This document shows, piece after piece, positions 32,321 to 42,500 of a DNA stretch of 64,000 nucleotides; the stretch's first letter is position 1; each line of letters begins with the position of its first letter. Source of the stretch: DASYPQ01 sp041488095 (lineage in GTDB: Bacteria > Planctomycetota > UBA1135 > GCA-002686595); the NCBI GenBank assembly GCA_041488095.1, contig JBGPOP010000014.1, positions 42,513-106,512 on the forward strand, written 5' to 3'. Both the position numbers and the translations under genes were made by a program. A model generated the notes under the pieces. That model was not told where the DNA came from and made no database searches. It saw nothing but the letters and a program-made list of their open reading frames with translations.

Positions 32321-34819
32321 TCACCAGTCGATCCGGACCGCGTTGGTCGCGTTGAAGGTCCCCGGCGGGCAGAACGCCGGGTTCGGATCGCGGTAGTAGG
32401 TCTGATAGTAGCGCGAGGTGCCGGGCAGGATCGGATCGCCGTGCGCGGCCGAGCGCGCGGTGATCGACGGGTCGGCTCCTTGCGGCGCGCTGGTCGAGCC
32501 GGCGACCGCGTTCTTCACGTACAGCCGCACGAGCAATCCGTCCGCGCAGCGCAGGCCGTCGCCGAACACCAGGCCCGCGCTCGTGTTCACGTTCCCTTGC
32601 AGGAAGATCGTGAGCGCGCTCGGGCGCTCGCCCGAGGCGCTGAGGACGACCGTGTCGGGCGAGGTCGTGCCCGACGCGGCGAGGAGGGCGCCGCTCGCGT
32701 TCGTCGAGTGGGCGCAGCCGTGCCCCGGCGAGCCGCTGTTCCCGCACGGGCAGGGCGTCGCCAGCGTGCCGTCGCCGAAGCAGAATGGCGTGAACGGCGG
32801 GCCGCCCTGCACGCTGAACACCCCGCTCGCCGACGTGACGGACTGCCCGTCGGGATCGGTGACCGTGATCGTGCGCGGCCCGGGCGAGGCGCTGCCGGCC
32901 ACGGTCACGGTGAGGGTGACCTGCGTCGGGTTGTTGTAGACGATGTTCGTGATCGAGACGCCGCCGCCGTCGATGCTGACCTGGAGGCGGTTGAATCCCG
33001 GCTCGGTGTCGTAGAAGCCGCTCCCGCCCGTGGACGTTCCGGTCACGACCACGATCTGGTTCGCGTCGCCCGGGCTGAGCGAAGGCGGGCTTGCGCTCGC
33101 CGGCGTCGCCGGCGGCGGCGCCAGCACCTGGATCACGCGCACGCCCCACGAGTTGTCGGCGTTGCAGTACTCGACGAAGGCCCACAGGGTCTGGTCGTCG
33201 GTCGGATCGACGTCGATCTTGGACATGTCCCCCCAGCGCTGAGGGGTCACCGACTGGGCGTTGTAGTTGTTCGAGCTGACCACCGCGAGCACCGGCGCTC
33301 CCAGGGTGCCGGGAGGATCGCTCGCCAGCCGGCCCGCGAGCGCGCATCCGGGGTGATCGTTGTTCCCCGCGTAGGTCGCCCCGAGCAGCATGTGACCCTG
33401 TCCCGACATCGCACAGCTCGGCGTGATGAACCCCCGCGGGTTCGTCCCGGCGCTGTCGAACAAGGTGCCCGATTGGAGCAGCACGGGCGTCGTCGACAGG
33501 CTCCCGAGCTGATACCAGCGCGCGCCGTTGCGCCCTCCCCCGGGCGTGGCGACGCCGCTCGAATCCACCTCGATGACGTGCGCCGCCCACAGGCTGCTCG
33601 CGCCGGTCGAGCGGTCGCGGTGCAGCTGCACGTAGAAAAGGATCTGGTAGTCGATCGCGTCGAGCGGGTGGCTGCTGCCCAGCGCGGGCTGGAGGATCTG
33701 CGGATCCGTCGTGGGCGTGGTCACGAAGAGGTTTCCCGAGATCGATGGACTTCCGCCCGGGTTGCTGATCCGGCGCAGCGCCAGGGTGCCGAACGAGGAG
33801 CCGTCGACGCCGGCGACATAGCCCTCGCTAGACACGGGATCGTCGTTGTCGACGCCCATGGGATAGACCGGCCCGACGCCGGTCGTGGCGTTGGTGATGC
33901 CGCGAAACGCCGTCGCCAGGAGCGGGCCGCCGCTCAGGATCGAGCTCTTGTTGACGACCCAGCAGGAGGAGCCCGTGTAGAAGCTGAGGGTGCTGTCGAA
34001 CAGGTTGGCCCCGACGTAGAGCGCGTTCGCGTCGACGCCGATCTTGTCGTAATCGGCGAACTGGTTGAAGTTGCCCGCCGGAGCGACCTGGTCCTGCTGG
34101 AAGAAGTAGAACGTGAAGCTCGATGTACCCGTGATCACCGGGCCGCTCGAGACCGCGATCAGCACGCGGTTGGGTACCGTCTCGTTGATCGCGGTGAGGA
34201 TGAACCGGCCGCTCAGCCGGTCGAACTTGGTCTGCGGATCGACGGCCACCGAGTTGTTTCGCACGGACTGGAAGAAGGCGTCGCCGGTCACGTTCAACGG
34301 ACCCGGCGTGCCGTCCTTGGCGAACACCTTGATCCGCCCGTTCTCCGAGCACAGGATCTGCGTCGGGCCGACGGCGCCGCCCGTGTCGGGTGGAACGTAG
34401 ACGGACTCGTTGGATTGCACCGCGAGGAAGCTCGTGCCCACGGTGAGGGGCAGGCCCGTCCCGGACGTCTGCAGGCCGTGCGCGGAGAGCGCGTTCGACC
34501 CTTGACCCGCGGCCTGGCTCGAGATCGGAGGCCATTGCGACACGGCCGGGGAGTCCGGGTTCTGCAGCGGCGTGCGCGGAACGCGCGCGGACCTGCGGTG
34601 GACCTCGCGCACGAGGCTTTGTCCGTGCGCGAGCGCTCGCTCGCGCGCCATGATCTGATCGACGGACTCGGTGATCCCGCGCTCGCCGACCCAGGGCACG
34701 TACGGCCCTGCCTGAGCGGTCGCCGGCCGAGCGGCGCAGAGCACGAGGAGCAGCGCAGCCGCTCCGCCGATCGCGCCTGCCGAGAGTCTCTTCGAGGGCT
34801 CTGCCATGACGAATTCCAT
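32321..34819 (-). CDS. Secreted protein with IPT/TIG-like domain and shared C-terminal domain
   Basis: 832 residues from the ATG at 34819, or 828 from the ATG at 34807; neither has a strong ribosome site. A signal peptide (IGGAAALLLVLCAARPATAQ) precedes a large domain of about 490 residues. It contains VPPDTGGAVGPTQILCSENGRIKVFAKDG, FDRLSGRFILTAIN and WGDMSKIDVDPTDDQTLWAFVEY, which resembles bacterial surface proteins with propeller-like repeats. An IPT/TIG-like Ig fold follows (ISIDG-type strands, SPGPRTITVTDPDGQSV). From about residue 680 comes the shared domain: FCFGDGTLATPCPCGNSG, HGCAHS, GDGLRCADGLLVRLY, DPSITARSAAHGDPI, YYQTYYRDPNPAFCPPG. Second of three consecutive genes with this domain. 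Confidence 0.84.
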   Translation of the reverse strand: MEFVMAEPSKRLSAGAIGGAAALLLVLCAARPATAQAGPYVPWVGERGITESVDQIMARERALAHGQSLVREVHRRSARVPRTPLQNPDSPAVSQWPPISSQAAGQGSNALSAHGLQTSGTGLPLTVGTSFLAVQSNESVYVPPDTGGAVGPTQILCSENGRIKVFAKDGTPGPLNVTGDAFFQSVRNNSVAVDPQTKFDRLSGRFILTAINETVPNRVLIAVSSGPVITGTSSFTFYFFQQDQVAPAGNFNQFADYDKIGVDANALYVGANLFDSTLSFYTGSSCWVVNKSSILSGGPLLATAFRGITNATTGVGPVYPMGVDNDDPVSSEGYVAGVDGSSFGTLALRRISNPGGSPSISGNLFVTTPTTDPQILQPALGSSHPLDAIDYQILFYVQLHRDRSTGASSLWAAHVIEVDSSGVATPGGGRNGARWYQLGSLSTTPVLLQSGTLFDSAGTNPRGFITPSCAMSGQGHMLLGATYAGNNDHPGCALAGRLASDPPGTLGAPVLAVVSSNNYNAQSVTPQRWGDMSKIDVDPTDDQTLWAFVEYCNADNSWGVRVIQVLAPPPATPASASPPSLSPGDANQIVVVTGTSTGGSGFYDTEPGFNRLQVSIDGGGVSITNIVYNNPTQVTLTVTVAGSASPGPRTITVTDPDGQSVTSASGVFSVQGGPPFTPFCFGDGTLATPCPCGNSGSPGHGCAHSTNASGALLAASGTTSPDTVVLSASGERPSALTIFLQGNVNTSAGLVFGDGLRCADGLLVRLYVKNAVAGSTSAPQGADPSITARSAAHGDPILPGTSRYYQTYYRDPNPAFCPPGTFNATNAVRIDW

Positions 34820-34953
34820 CCTGGGGTTCAGCCGGGGTCGGGGGTTGCGAGCGCTCCGAGTGTACCCCGACGTTCTCGATCGTGGGCGGCGTCCGAAGCG
34901 TGTCTTGCGCTGGTGCCGGCCGCGCAGAGGGACCTGGACGTCTCGGCCGAACC

Positions 34954-37590
34954 TCACCCGCCCCAGAGGACCCTCAACCCGTTGGTCGTGTTGAACGTCG
35001 ATCCCAGAGGCGCTGCGCAGAAGTTCGGATCAGGGTCCCGATAGAACACGTGGTACACCCGGATCGTGCCCGGCGCGATGGGATCACCGAGCGCGGCCGA
35101 GCGGGCCGAGACCGACAGGTCCGACCCCTGCGGGCCGATCACCGTGCCGCCGACGGCGTTGTGGAAGTACAACCGTTTGAGGTGACCACCCAGGCATCCG
35201 AGGCCGTCACCGAACACACGCTCGGCCGTCTCCGCATCGCCCTGCCAGAAGACGGACAACGAGGTCGGGCGCTCGCCCGAGGAGGTCAGCCTCAGCGTGT
35301 CTGCCGAAACGAGAGCTCCGCCGCTCCCGGCCAGCAGCGCACCGCCGTTCCCCGTGGAGGAGTTGGAGCAACCGTGACCTGAGAGGCCCGTGTTGCCGCA
35401 CGGGCAGGGGATCCCGGTGCCGTCGCCGAAACAGAAGGGGACGGCGCTCGACTCGCACTCGTCGGGGATCCAGTTCGCGTTGGCGTCGGTGCTCGCGCCG
35501 TTCAGGATGTCGCACACGTCGTCGATGCTGTTCGCGTTGCAGTCGCCGGCCGGATCGAAGTAGATGCGCAGGATCCGCGCGCCGGGCTGCGTCGCCGCCG
35601 CGCCCTGATCGTAGTACAGCTCGGTCATGTAGAGCCCGTCGGGTCCGGCCTCGAGCCCGCAGGCCGTCGCCTTGCCGTTGCCCGCGTACTCGAGGAACGG
35701 GATCGGGCCCGCGACGAGGTTCCCGCTCGCGTCGAGGATCCACTCGGTGATGCGCTTGCCTTCGGCCTGCTGACCCGCGGCGTAGGTCGGGCCGGACTCG
35801 CTCACGAAGGCGTGGCCCATCACGCTCGCCGGGAAGCCGCTGCCGCCGAACGTACCGGGCTGCACGAAGGCCAGGTTCACCGGTCCGTGGGCCGGGCTCC
35901 AATTGTAGATCGCGAAGTTCGACATGCTCGCGTCCGATCCATCCCAACCGAAGTTCCGGCCGGGCACGATCTGCGCGAAGCGATCGACGCTGGGACCGTT
36001 CTCGACCTCGTATTGCAAGCCATCCGAGAAGCGCCAATCGCCGCCGAAGGGATTGCGCACCCCGTAGGCGAACACGTAATCGCGAGGGCTGATGCCGTCG
36101 CCGGCGTCGTAGAACGGATTGTCCGATGCGGGAGTGCCGTCCAGGTTCAGGCGCAGGATCTTGCCGCGGAAGGACTCCAGATCCTGCGCCGTCGTGAAAT
36201 TGAACCCGTCGCCCATGTGGCACAGCAGCTTGCCGTCGGGGGTCATCGTCAGGTTCGAGACCTGGTGCGACTGTCCCTGGGTCTCGTTCACCATATCGAG
36301 GATGGTGGTCTGGCTGGCAGCGCTCAACCCGCCGTCGTGGCTCGTGAACCGCACGATCTTCGGGTAGTGGATGCTCGCATTCGCAGCCGAGGCGTACAGC
36401 ATGGTCGCGTACACGTCGCCCGTGGCCGGATCGACCGCGAGACCAGTCAGACCCTGCTCGCCGGAGCCGGGGAAGGCGCCCGTCGGGTTGAAATTGAGCA
36501 GGCCGCTCGCGTAGTCGCTCACCGTTCGATCGCGCGTGACGACCTTGATCTTGCCGTAGAGCTCGGTCACGTAGAGGAACGGGTCGGTCGGGTTCGGGCC
36601 GGGATTGGGCACGAAGGCGAGGTTCACCGGGAGCTTCAGGCCGCCCGCGAAGACCTCGACGTGAAAACCCTGCCGGCGCGGGCTCCACGGCGGCGAGAAA
36701 CCGCGAGCGAGCATTCCGAAGCTGGGCGAGGTCTGCGAGCTCGTGCCGACGTAGGTCGCTCCGGCCGAGGAGATCCAGTAGTAGTTCGTCGAGCTGACAT
36801 TGATCGAGACCGCCGGCAGCAGGATGCGAACCGCCTCGCAGTGATCGTCGACGACCAGGAGATCGGTCGGGGGCAGGCTGAGGCCCTGCGACCCGCCTTG
36901 GATCTGTAGGCGGGCGACCACGTGGTTCGGGAGCGCCGGTGGATTCGTGAACGTGTTGGTCACGCCGTCGTTCCCCTGGATGGCGAACAGGAGCTCGCCG
37001 GCGGCGGACTCGAGCAGCAGCTGGGGTGGCGTGGTGGCCGGCCGCAGGATCACGTTGATGCCGTTGCTCGCCAGGACCCAGCGCGGCACCGGAACGGGGA
37101 CGACGTCCTGCAGCTCGAGCGGATAGACCTGCGCCGCGCTGCCCGTGACGAAGGTGCGCTGCGACCAGGGGCTCCACTGCGTGGCCGGATCGCCGCTGTC
37201 GTCCGAGTGGCGAACGCGCAGGAGGAAGCTGGTGTTCGCCGCGAGCTCGCTCCGCCCGGCGTGCGAATTCTCGAAGATGCCGTCCCCGAGATGCGTGTGG
37301 ATGCGATCGACCCCGGTCGCGCAATCCTCGTACCAGACGCGTTGGAGGGGCGTGACCGTCCAGATCTGCCAATCGGTGCAGAGGTGCTGATCGCCGGGGT
37401 CGGGATCGCTGAACGGCCCGGTCTCCATGTGCACGTCGGCCGGGTTCAGGGTCAGCCCGTCCGTCGCCGGCTGGGTGATGATCGGCGCGTTCGGCGGCTG
37501 GTTCGCCGCAGCGGTCGCCACGAGAACCGGGAGCAGAGCGGCGGACAGCAGCGTGCGCGGAAGGCACAGGCTCGATCGGGGGATGCTCAT
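34954..37590 (-). CDS. Secreted PQQ-sugar-dehydrogenase-like protein with calcium loops and shared C-terminal domain
   Basis: 878 residues. GAGGGT lies upstream of the ATG. After a signal peptide ending near ATAAA is a region with fibronectin-like strands. Then comes a domain like soluble glucose/sorbosone dehydrogenases: LAFVPNPGPN, LYVTELYGKIKVV, GEQGLTGLAVDP, HQVSNLTMTPDGKLLCHMGDG, FRGKILRLNLDG, VFAYGVRNPFGGDWRF and GRNFGWDG. It is followed by two calcium-binding loops (DCNANSIDDVCDI and DANANWIPDECE) typical of planctomycete secreted proteins. From about residue 723 is the shared domain: FCFGDGTGIPCPCGNTG, GHGCSNS, GDGLGCLGGHLKRLY, DLSVSARSAALGDPI, FYRDPDPNFC. It could oxidise an extracellular sugar using PQQ; this is not proven. 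Confidence 0.87.
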   Translation of the reverse strand: MSIPRSSLCLPRTLLSAALLPVLVATAAANQPPNAPIITQPATDGLTLNPADVHMETGPFSDPDPGDQHLCTDWQIWTVTPLQRVWYEDCATGVDRIHTHLGDGIFENSHAGRSELAANTSFLLRVRHSDDSGDPATQWSPWSQRTFVTGSAAQVYPLELQDVVPVPVPRWVLASNGINVILRPATTPPQLLLESAAGELLFAIQGNDGVTNTFTNPPALPNHVVARLQIQGGSQGLSLPPTDLLVVDDHCEAVRILLPAVSINVSSTNYYWISSAGATYVGTSSQTSPSFGMLARGFSPPWSPRRQGFHVEVFAGGLKLPVNLAFVPNPGPNPTDPFLYVTELYGKIKVVTRDRTVSDYASGLLNFNPTGAFPGSGEQGLTGLAVDPATGDVYATMLYASAANASIHYPKIVRFTSHDGGLSAASQTTILDMVNETQGQSHQVSNLTMTPDGKLLCHMGDGFNFTTAQDLESFRGKILRLNLDGTPASDNPFYDAGDGISPRDYVFAYGVRNPFGGDWRFSDGLQYEVENGPSVDRFAQIVPGRNFGWDGSDASMSNFAIYNWSPAHGPVNLAFVQPGTFGGSGFPASVMGHAFVSESGPTYAAGQQAEGKRITEWILDASGNLVAGPIPFLEYAGNGKATACGLEAGPDGLYMTELYYDQGAAATQPGARILRIYFDPAGDCNANSIDDVCDILNGASTDANANWIPDECESSAVPFCFGDGTGIPCPCGNTGLSGHGCSNSSTGNGGALLAGSGGALVSADTLRLTSSGERPTSLSVFWQGDAETAERVFGDGLGCLGGHLKRLYFHNAVGGTVIGPQGSDLSVSARSAALGDPIAPGTIRVYHVFYRDPDPNFCAAPLGSTFNTTNGLRVLWGG

Positions 37591-37820
37591 GGGACCCTCG
37601 ACTGGCTCTCTCGAGAAGCCGTCGGATGGGCGACAGTCCGATGGTACGCGACGTCTCGACTTGGGGATAGGCAGCGCTCGGCCGGCCGCCGGAGAGCTGT
37701 TCGCCCTGGCGTTACTCCCGTCGACCATGCGGTCGGCGATCCGGGAGATCAGCTCGCGCCGGCCTCCGCAGGACCGGAAGTCGGCGCGTGAACAATTGCC
37801 TCCTGGTGCTGGGCCGAGAA

Positions 37821-37850
37821 GCCCGCGCCGGCGTGGGAGCCGGCGCGGGC
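37821..37850 (-). terminator. Strong GC hairpin downstream of the minus-strand gene at 37865
   Basis: A perfect 12-bp stem (GCCCGCGCCGGC / GCCGGCGCGGGC) with a 6-base loop lies 15 bp after the stop of the gene at 37865-38605. On the minus strand it is followed by TTCTC, a weak T-rich stretch. It is a likely intrinsic or hairpin-assisted terminator. Confidence 0.65.
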
Positions 37851-37864
37851 GGCGGTTGCCTCTC

Positions 37865-38605
37865 TCACTCGTCGTTGTCGTCGTCTCCAGGACGCCCGAG
37901 CTGGGTCAGGTTGTAGGTCATGTCGACCGCTGCGTCGTAGTCGAACGGGTCCCCTTCGGCCACGGCGAAGTGGAACGTGCCGCCGTAGTGGAGAACGTGC
38001 TGGCCAGCATGCAATCGGTGCAGGAAGACGTAGTACCCGTCCGCCACCGTGGTGCCTGTGCCGCCCGTATCGCCGAAGATCCACGGGCTCGGAGCCGAGA
38101 AGGTGAACTGCGGCGACTGGAAGCGGAAGGCGCCCAGGTTCGCGACGGGGACACCGTCGATCGTGCAGAAGAGGCCGCCGATGTGGTCGCCGAAGAAGAT
38201 CGCGAAGTCCCTCTGCTCCGCCTCCGTGGCGAAGCCCTCCAGGCTGGACCATTCCGAGTTGAGCAATGCGACGAATAGGGACTTGCCGGCCGGGATCGTG
38301 CACGTGCGCTGGACGGTGCCGGGTGCGGGCGAGGCCAGGAACCACACATTCCCGGTTTGGCCCTCGGTGACGTCGAAGTCCGGGGAATCAATGAAAGGGT
38401 GACCTGCCACGGGCAGTCCCAGCGCCCACTGCCACCACTTCGCCGACCACTGCGCGTAGCTGTGCCCGTGGGGATGGGAGTTGGGAGGGAAGACGCCGCG
38501 CTGCCCCGAGGCGGGCGCGGCTGCGACCAAGCCGAAGCCGAGCAGGGCCAACCCTGCGCAGGCCATCATCGATGCAAGAACACGACCAAGGAAACGACGA
38601 TTCAT
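37865..38605 (-). CDS. Secreted protein of the SAKWWQW type, function unknown
   Basis: 246 residues. A long hydrophobic signal peptide (ACAGLALLGFGLVAAAPASG) is followed by HGHSYAQWSAKWWQWALGLP. This Trp-rich motif starts a family of secreted hypothetical proteins I have seen in diverse bacteria. Other conserved-looking features are GNVWFLASP, CTIPAGKSLFVALLNSEWS, CTIDGVPV and ADGYYVFLHRLHAGQHVLHYGGTF, plus an acidic C-terminal tail (GDDDNDE). It probably forms a beta-sandwich in the periplasm or outside. It has no shared C-terminal domain. Confidence 0.8.
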   Translation of the reverse strand: MNRRFLGRVLASMMACAGLALLGFGLVAAAPASGQRGVFPPNSHPHGHSYAQWSAKWWQWALGLPVAGHPFIDSPDFDVTEGQTGNVWFLASPAPGTVQRTCTIPAGKSLFVALLNSEWSSLEGFATEAEQRDFAIFFGDHIGGLFCTIDGVPVANLGAFRFQSPQFTFSAPSPWIFGDTGGTGTTVADGYYVFLHRLHAGQHVLHYGGTFHFAVAEGDPFDYDAAVDMTYNLTQLGRPGDDDNDE

Positions 38606-38833
38606 ACGAGCCCTCCTTCGCTCTGAGGTTTACCGGCGAATGGTCGCCAGCGAAGATTCGTTGCAGTACCTCTCCTCCAAGCGCGGTGGGCTGGCACAAC
38701 TGTAGGGTAATTCGTTTTCTTCTCCGGCCTGGGCTCCGATCGTCGTCCGGCGCGAGGGCCGTGGCTGGACCCCGGACCTGCGAACCGGCTCCTTCTCGCT
38801 CCGTGGTAGGATCATTCGCACTGGAGGAGCCAG

Positions 38834-39478
38834 GTGAGCTTCCCGCCATCGGATGGCATCGCCCCGGAAGGCGAACTTTCGCCCCACACGGACCCGTCCC
38901 GATGGGACCAGCTCATCGAGGAGATCAGGCCCGCGGCGGTCCTGGTCGTGATCGCCTCGTCGATGAGCAAGAGCCTGCGGGCGCAGTGCTCGGCCGAGGA
39001 CATCTGGCAGGAGACTCTCGCCGACGCCTGGAGCGCTCGCGGCCAGTACCGCTGGCGAGGCAGCGCAGCTTTCCGCGCGTGGATCTTCGAGATCGCCAGG
39101 AATCGCATACGCGATGCCGCGCGCAACCTCGAGACCGAGAAGCGCGGCGCCGGTCGCGCCGCGGCTCGATTCTCCGAGATGGGGAGCGGGCAGTCGAGCG
39201 CCCTCTCCAGGTTGCTCCCGCCCGATTCGGTCACTCCGAGCTGGATCCTCATTCACGCCGAGAGGGCGGCCGCGATGGAGAAGGCGCTCGCGGCGCTTCC
39301 TCCGGAGCTCGAGCCAATCGTGCGCATGCACCTTCTCGAGGATCTGACCATGGAGGTGATCGCCGAGCGTCTCGGGATCGGAGTCTCGACGGCTTGGCGC
39401 CGCTTCCGGAAGGGATCGGAGATCTACTCGAGCATGCTTTCCGATTGGAATAGCGACGGAAGCAGCAGCCGGAGGTGA
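38834..39478 (+). CDS. ECF RNA polymerase sigma factor, kinase-linked type
   Basis: 214 residues. It starts at GTG with GGAGGAG (38823-38829) four bases upstream. Region 2 is visible as CSAEDIWQETLADAW...YRWRGSAAFRAWIFEIARNRIRD. Region 4 is LAALPPELEPIVRMHLLEDLTMEVIAERLGIGVSTAWRRFRKG. No anti-sigma gene is adjacent. The next gene, 114 bp downstream on the same strand, is a membrane Ser/Thr kinase. ECF/kinase pairs are a known planctomycete arrangement in which phosphorylation is thought to control the sigma factor. Confidence 0.92.
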   Translation: MSFPPSDGIAPEGELSPHTDPSRWDQLIEEIRPAAVLVVIASSMSKSLRAQCSAEDIWQETLADAWSARGQYRWRGSAAFRAWIFEIARNRIRDAARNLETEKRGAGRAAARFSEMGSGQSSALSRLLPPDSVTPSWILIHAERAAAMEKALAALPPELEPIVRMHLLEDLTMEVIAERLGIGVSTAWRRFRKGSEIYSSMLSDWNSDGSSSRR

Positions 39479-39556
39479 TCACGGTTGTTCCGACCATGGT
39501 CCGGATCGTTCCGGGCGGCTTGCTGACGCCGCCGCTTCTGCTAGCCTCTCATCTTG

Positions 39557-39579
39557 CGTGCCCGTGCTCGAAGGGCACG
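39557..39579 (+). promoter_or_regulatory. Small hairpin just upstream of the kinase ribosome site
   Basis: CGTGCCC and GGGCACG form a perfect 7-bp stem with a 9-base loop, ending a few bases before the purine-rich ribosome site (about 39581-39592) of the kinase gene. It could affect translation or end transcription from the sigma gene. Evidence is only the inverted repeat. Confidence 0.3.
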
Positions 39580-39592
39580 TACGAGGGAGGAG

Positions 39593-42500
39593 ATGGTTTC
39601 GCCTGATTCTGGCGCCGGCGGGGACGCGATCGAGATCTTTGCGGGCTGGCTCTCGCGCCGCGAGAGCGGGGAGAACGTCGAATTCAACGAGCTCTTACGC
39701 CGCCATCCGCATCTCGCAGCCGAGCTCGCGGAGCTCGAGGCAACCTGGAAACGTCTCGCAGCAGCGAGTGATCCCTCCAAGTCTCCCCTCTCTTTGCACG
39801 AGCGGATCAAGAGCCGCTTCGGAGCAGAGAGCGTGCCCGAGGTCTCGCTTCGGGAGCGTGAGAAGAGCGAGGCTCGAGCCGACTTCTCCTCCGCATTGAT
39901 CGCCCAGCTCGCCGCCCGCAGCACGGGCTTCGGTCGCTACAAGATCCGCGGCGAGGTCGCCCGCGGCGGCATGGGCGCGATCCTCAAGATCTGGGACGAG
40001 GATCTGCGCCGCCACCTCGCGATGAAGGTGATCCTCGGACAGGCGGAGGTGCGCGGGAGCGGTACGACGCCGCCGGTCGACACCTCGAAGGTCGCGCGCT
40101 TCCTCGAAGAGGCTCAGGTGACAGGGCAGCTCGATCATCCCGGCATCGTTCCGGTGCACGAGCTGGGTCTCGATCCCGAGGGGCGCTTGTACTTCACGAT
40201 GAAGCTTGTGAAGGGCCGCTCGCTGAAGGAAGTATTCGATCTCGTCGCCGACGGCAAGGAAGGCTGGACGCAGACGAGGGTTCTCGGCGTCCTGCTCAAG
40301 GTCTGCGAGGCGATGGCCTACGCGCACGACAAGGGCGTCATCCACCGCGACCTGAAGCCCGGCAACATCATGGTCGGCAAGTTCGGCGAAGTGCACGTGA
40401 TGGATTGGGGCCTGGCACGGATCCTCGACCAGCCGGACGAGAAGGACATCCGCATCCGCGAAGAGATTCCGCGCAGCACGGAGCTGCGCAGCGATCGCGA
40501 CGAACACCGTGGCGAGTCACCCGAGTCGCCGCTGTACACGATGGACGGCGACGTGGTCGGCACGCCGGCGTACATGCCTCCCGAGCAGGCAGCGGGGAGG
40601 GTGAGCGAGGTCGGCCCGCACTCGGACGTGTACGCGCTCGGCGCGATGCTCTACCACCTGCTCGCGGGACACATGCCCTACGTGCCGAAGGGCGCGAGGC
40701 TCAACAACTACGCGATCTGGGGTCTCGTGCAGCAGGGGCCGCCGGCCTCCATCGCGCAGCTCTCGCCCGAGACGCCGGCCGAGCTCGTGGCGATCTGCGA
40801 CAAGGCGATGGCGCGCGACTGGAGGGAGCGCTACCGCGACATGTCGGAGCTGGCGGCGGATCTCTCGGCCTACCTGGAGCACCGGGTGGTCGGTGCGTAC
40901 GAGACGGGCACGTGGGCCGAGACGAAGAAGTGGATCGAGCGCAACAAGGCGCTGGCGGCGTCGCTTGCCGCCGGTGTGCTCGCACTTGCCGCGGGTCTTC
41001 TCGTGAGCCTGTCGCTCAAACGGGAAGCGGACGCGAGTGCCACAGATGCCAAGCGCCAGGAGCGGATCGCAAGGGCAAGTCTTGAGGACGTCTTGTCGCT
41101 GTCGGCGATCCAGGAGCTGACGGAGCTCGAAGCGGAGGCGGACCGGCTGTGGCCAGCGGAGCCGTCCAGGCTGAAGTCCTACGACCAGTGGCTGGAGCGC
41201 GCGAAGCTGTTCGTGGAGGGTCGGCCGGCGGATCCCGGCAGTGGGATCGAGAGGAAGTTCGGTCTCTCGGATCACAAGGCGAAGCTCGCGGAGATCCGCT
41301 TGCGCGCGAAGCCGCTGACGGAGGCGCAGCGCGAGGCGGATCGCAAGTCGAGCTCGAAGTACGCGGAGTGGGAGAAGGCGCTCGCGGAGCGGACGTGGCT
41401 GGCGCGGATGCTGGGCGAAGAGCCTTGGCCCTCCGTGAGCGAGGTGGAGGCCGAGCTCGCCCAGGAGAGGCTGCCTTCCGACCCGATCAGCCTGAACAAT
41501 TTGGCGTGGTCGTTCGTCAATCCCGACCCGGCCGAGGCGGTGTACGGTGGCGAGGTGAAGGCGCTCTTGCTCGCGCGCCGGGCTGTAGCGGCGGCCACCG
41601 ACGCAGAGCGCGCCAAGGATCGGGACACGCTCGGGTGGGCGCTCTACAGGGCGGACAATCTCGACGAGGCGCTCACCGAGGAGCGCCGGGCCGTGGACGA
41701 GGCTTCCGGGAAGCTGAAGGAAGTCCTCGCCGCCTCGTTGAAGACGCTCGAAGAGACTGTCGCGGGCTGGCGCGGAGACGAGGTTCGGGCGGAGCGTGCG
41801 AAGCGAAAGGTGGAGCTCGAGGCGCGCATGGCGGACCCGGAGATCGACGTGAACGATCGCCGGACCTATGAGTTCGAGGACGGTCGCGACCGCTGGTGGA
41901 ACGCGCAGCTGTCGACGCTCGTTGGGAGTATCGAGGCGTTCGTGGATCCAACGACGGGCCTGTTCTCGAGCGGCATCTCGCCCGAGCACTCTTGGGGAAT
42001 CGTGAAGCGCCGGGAGTTCGCGGCGACGATCGAGGAGCTAACCGTCACCGGCGTGGAGGCGCGGCGGCGCTGGGAGGAGGCGGGCGCGGCGATCGCGGCT
42101 TCACCGAAGTACGGAGAGCCGAGGATCAAGCCGCAGCTCGGTCTCCTGCCAATCGGCGCGGATCCCGATTCGGGCCTGTGGGAGTTTGCGCACCTGCAGT
42201 CCGGCGAACCCGCGACGCGAGGAACGGACGGGAGGCTTGTGTTGAAGGAGGAGACGGGGCTCGTGTTCGTGTTGATCCCTGGCGGGAGCTTCTGGATGGG
42301 TGCGCAGACGGATCCCGGCCAGCGGAACTACGATCCGCAAGCGCAGCCCGACGAGTCGCCGGTGCACGAGCTGACGCTTTCCTCCTACTTCCTTTCGAAG
42401 TACGAAATGACGCAGAGACAATGGCAGAGCGCTGCCGGCGTCAACCCGAGCTACTTCAACCCGAGCAACTACAACACGGACTGGAACCGCGAGCATAAGG

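Noticed and set aside
39554..39592. TTG-led upstream extension of the kinase
   Set aside because: The added segment is a run of Arg/Ala, covers the hairpin and ribosome site, and the ATG at 39593 fits better.
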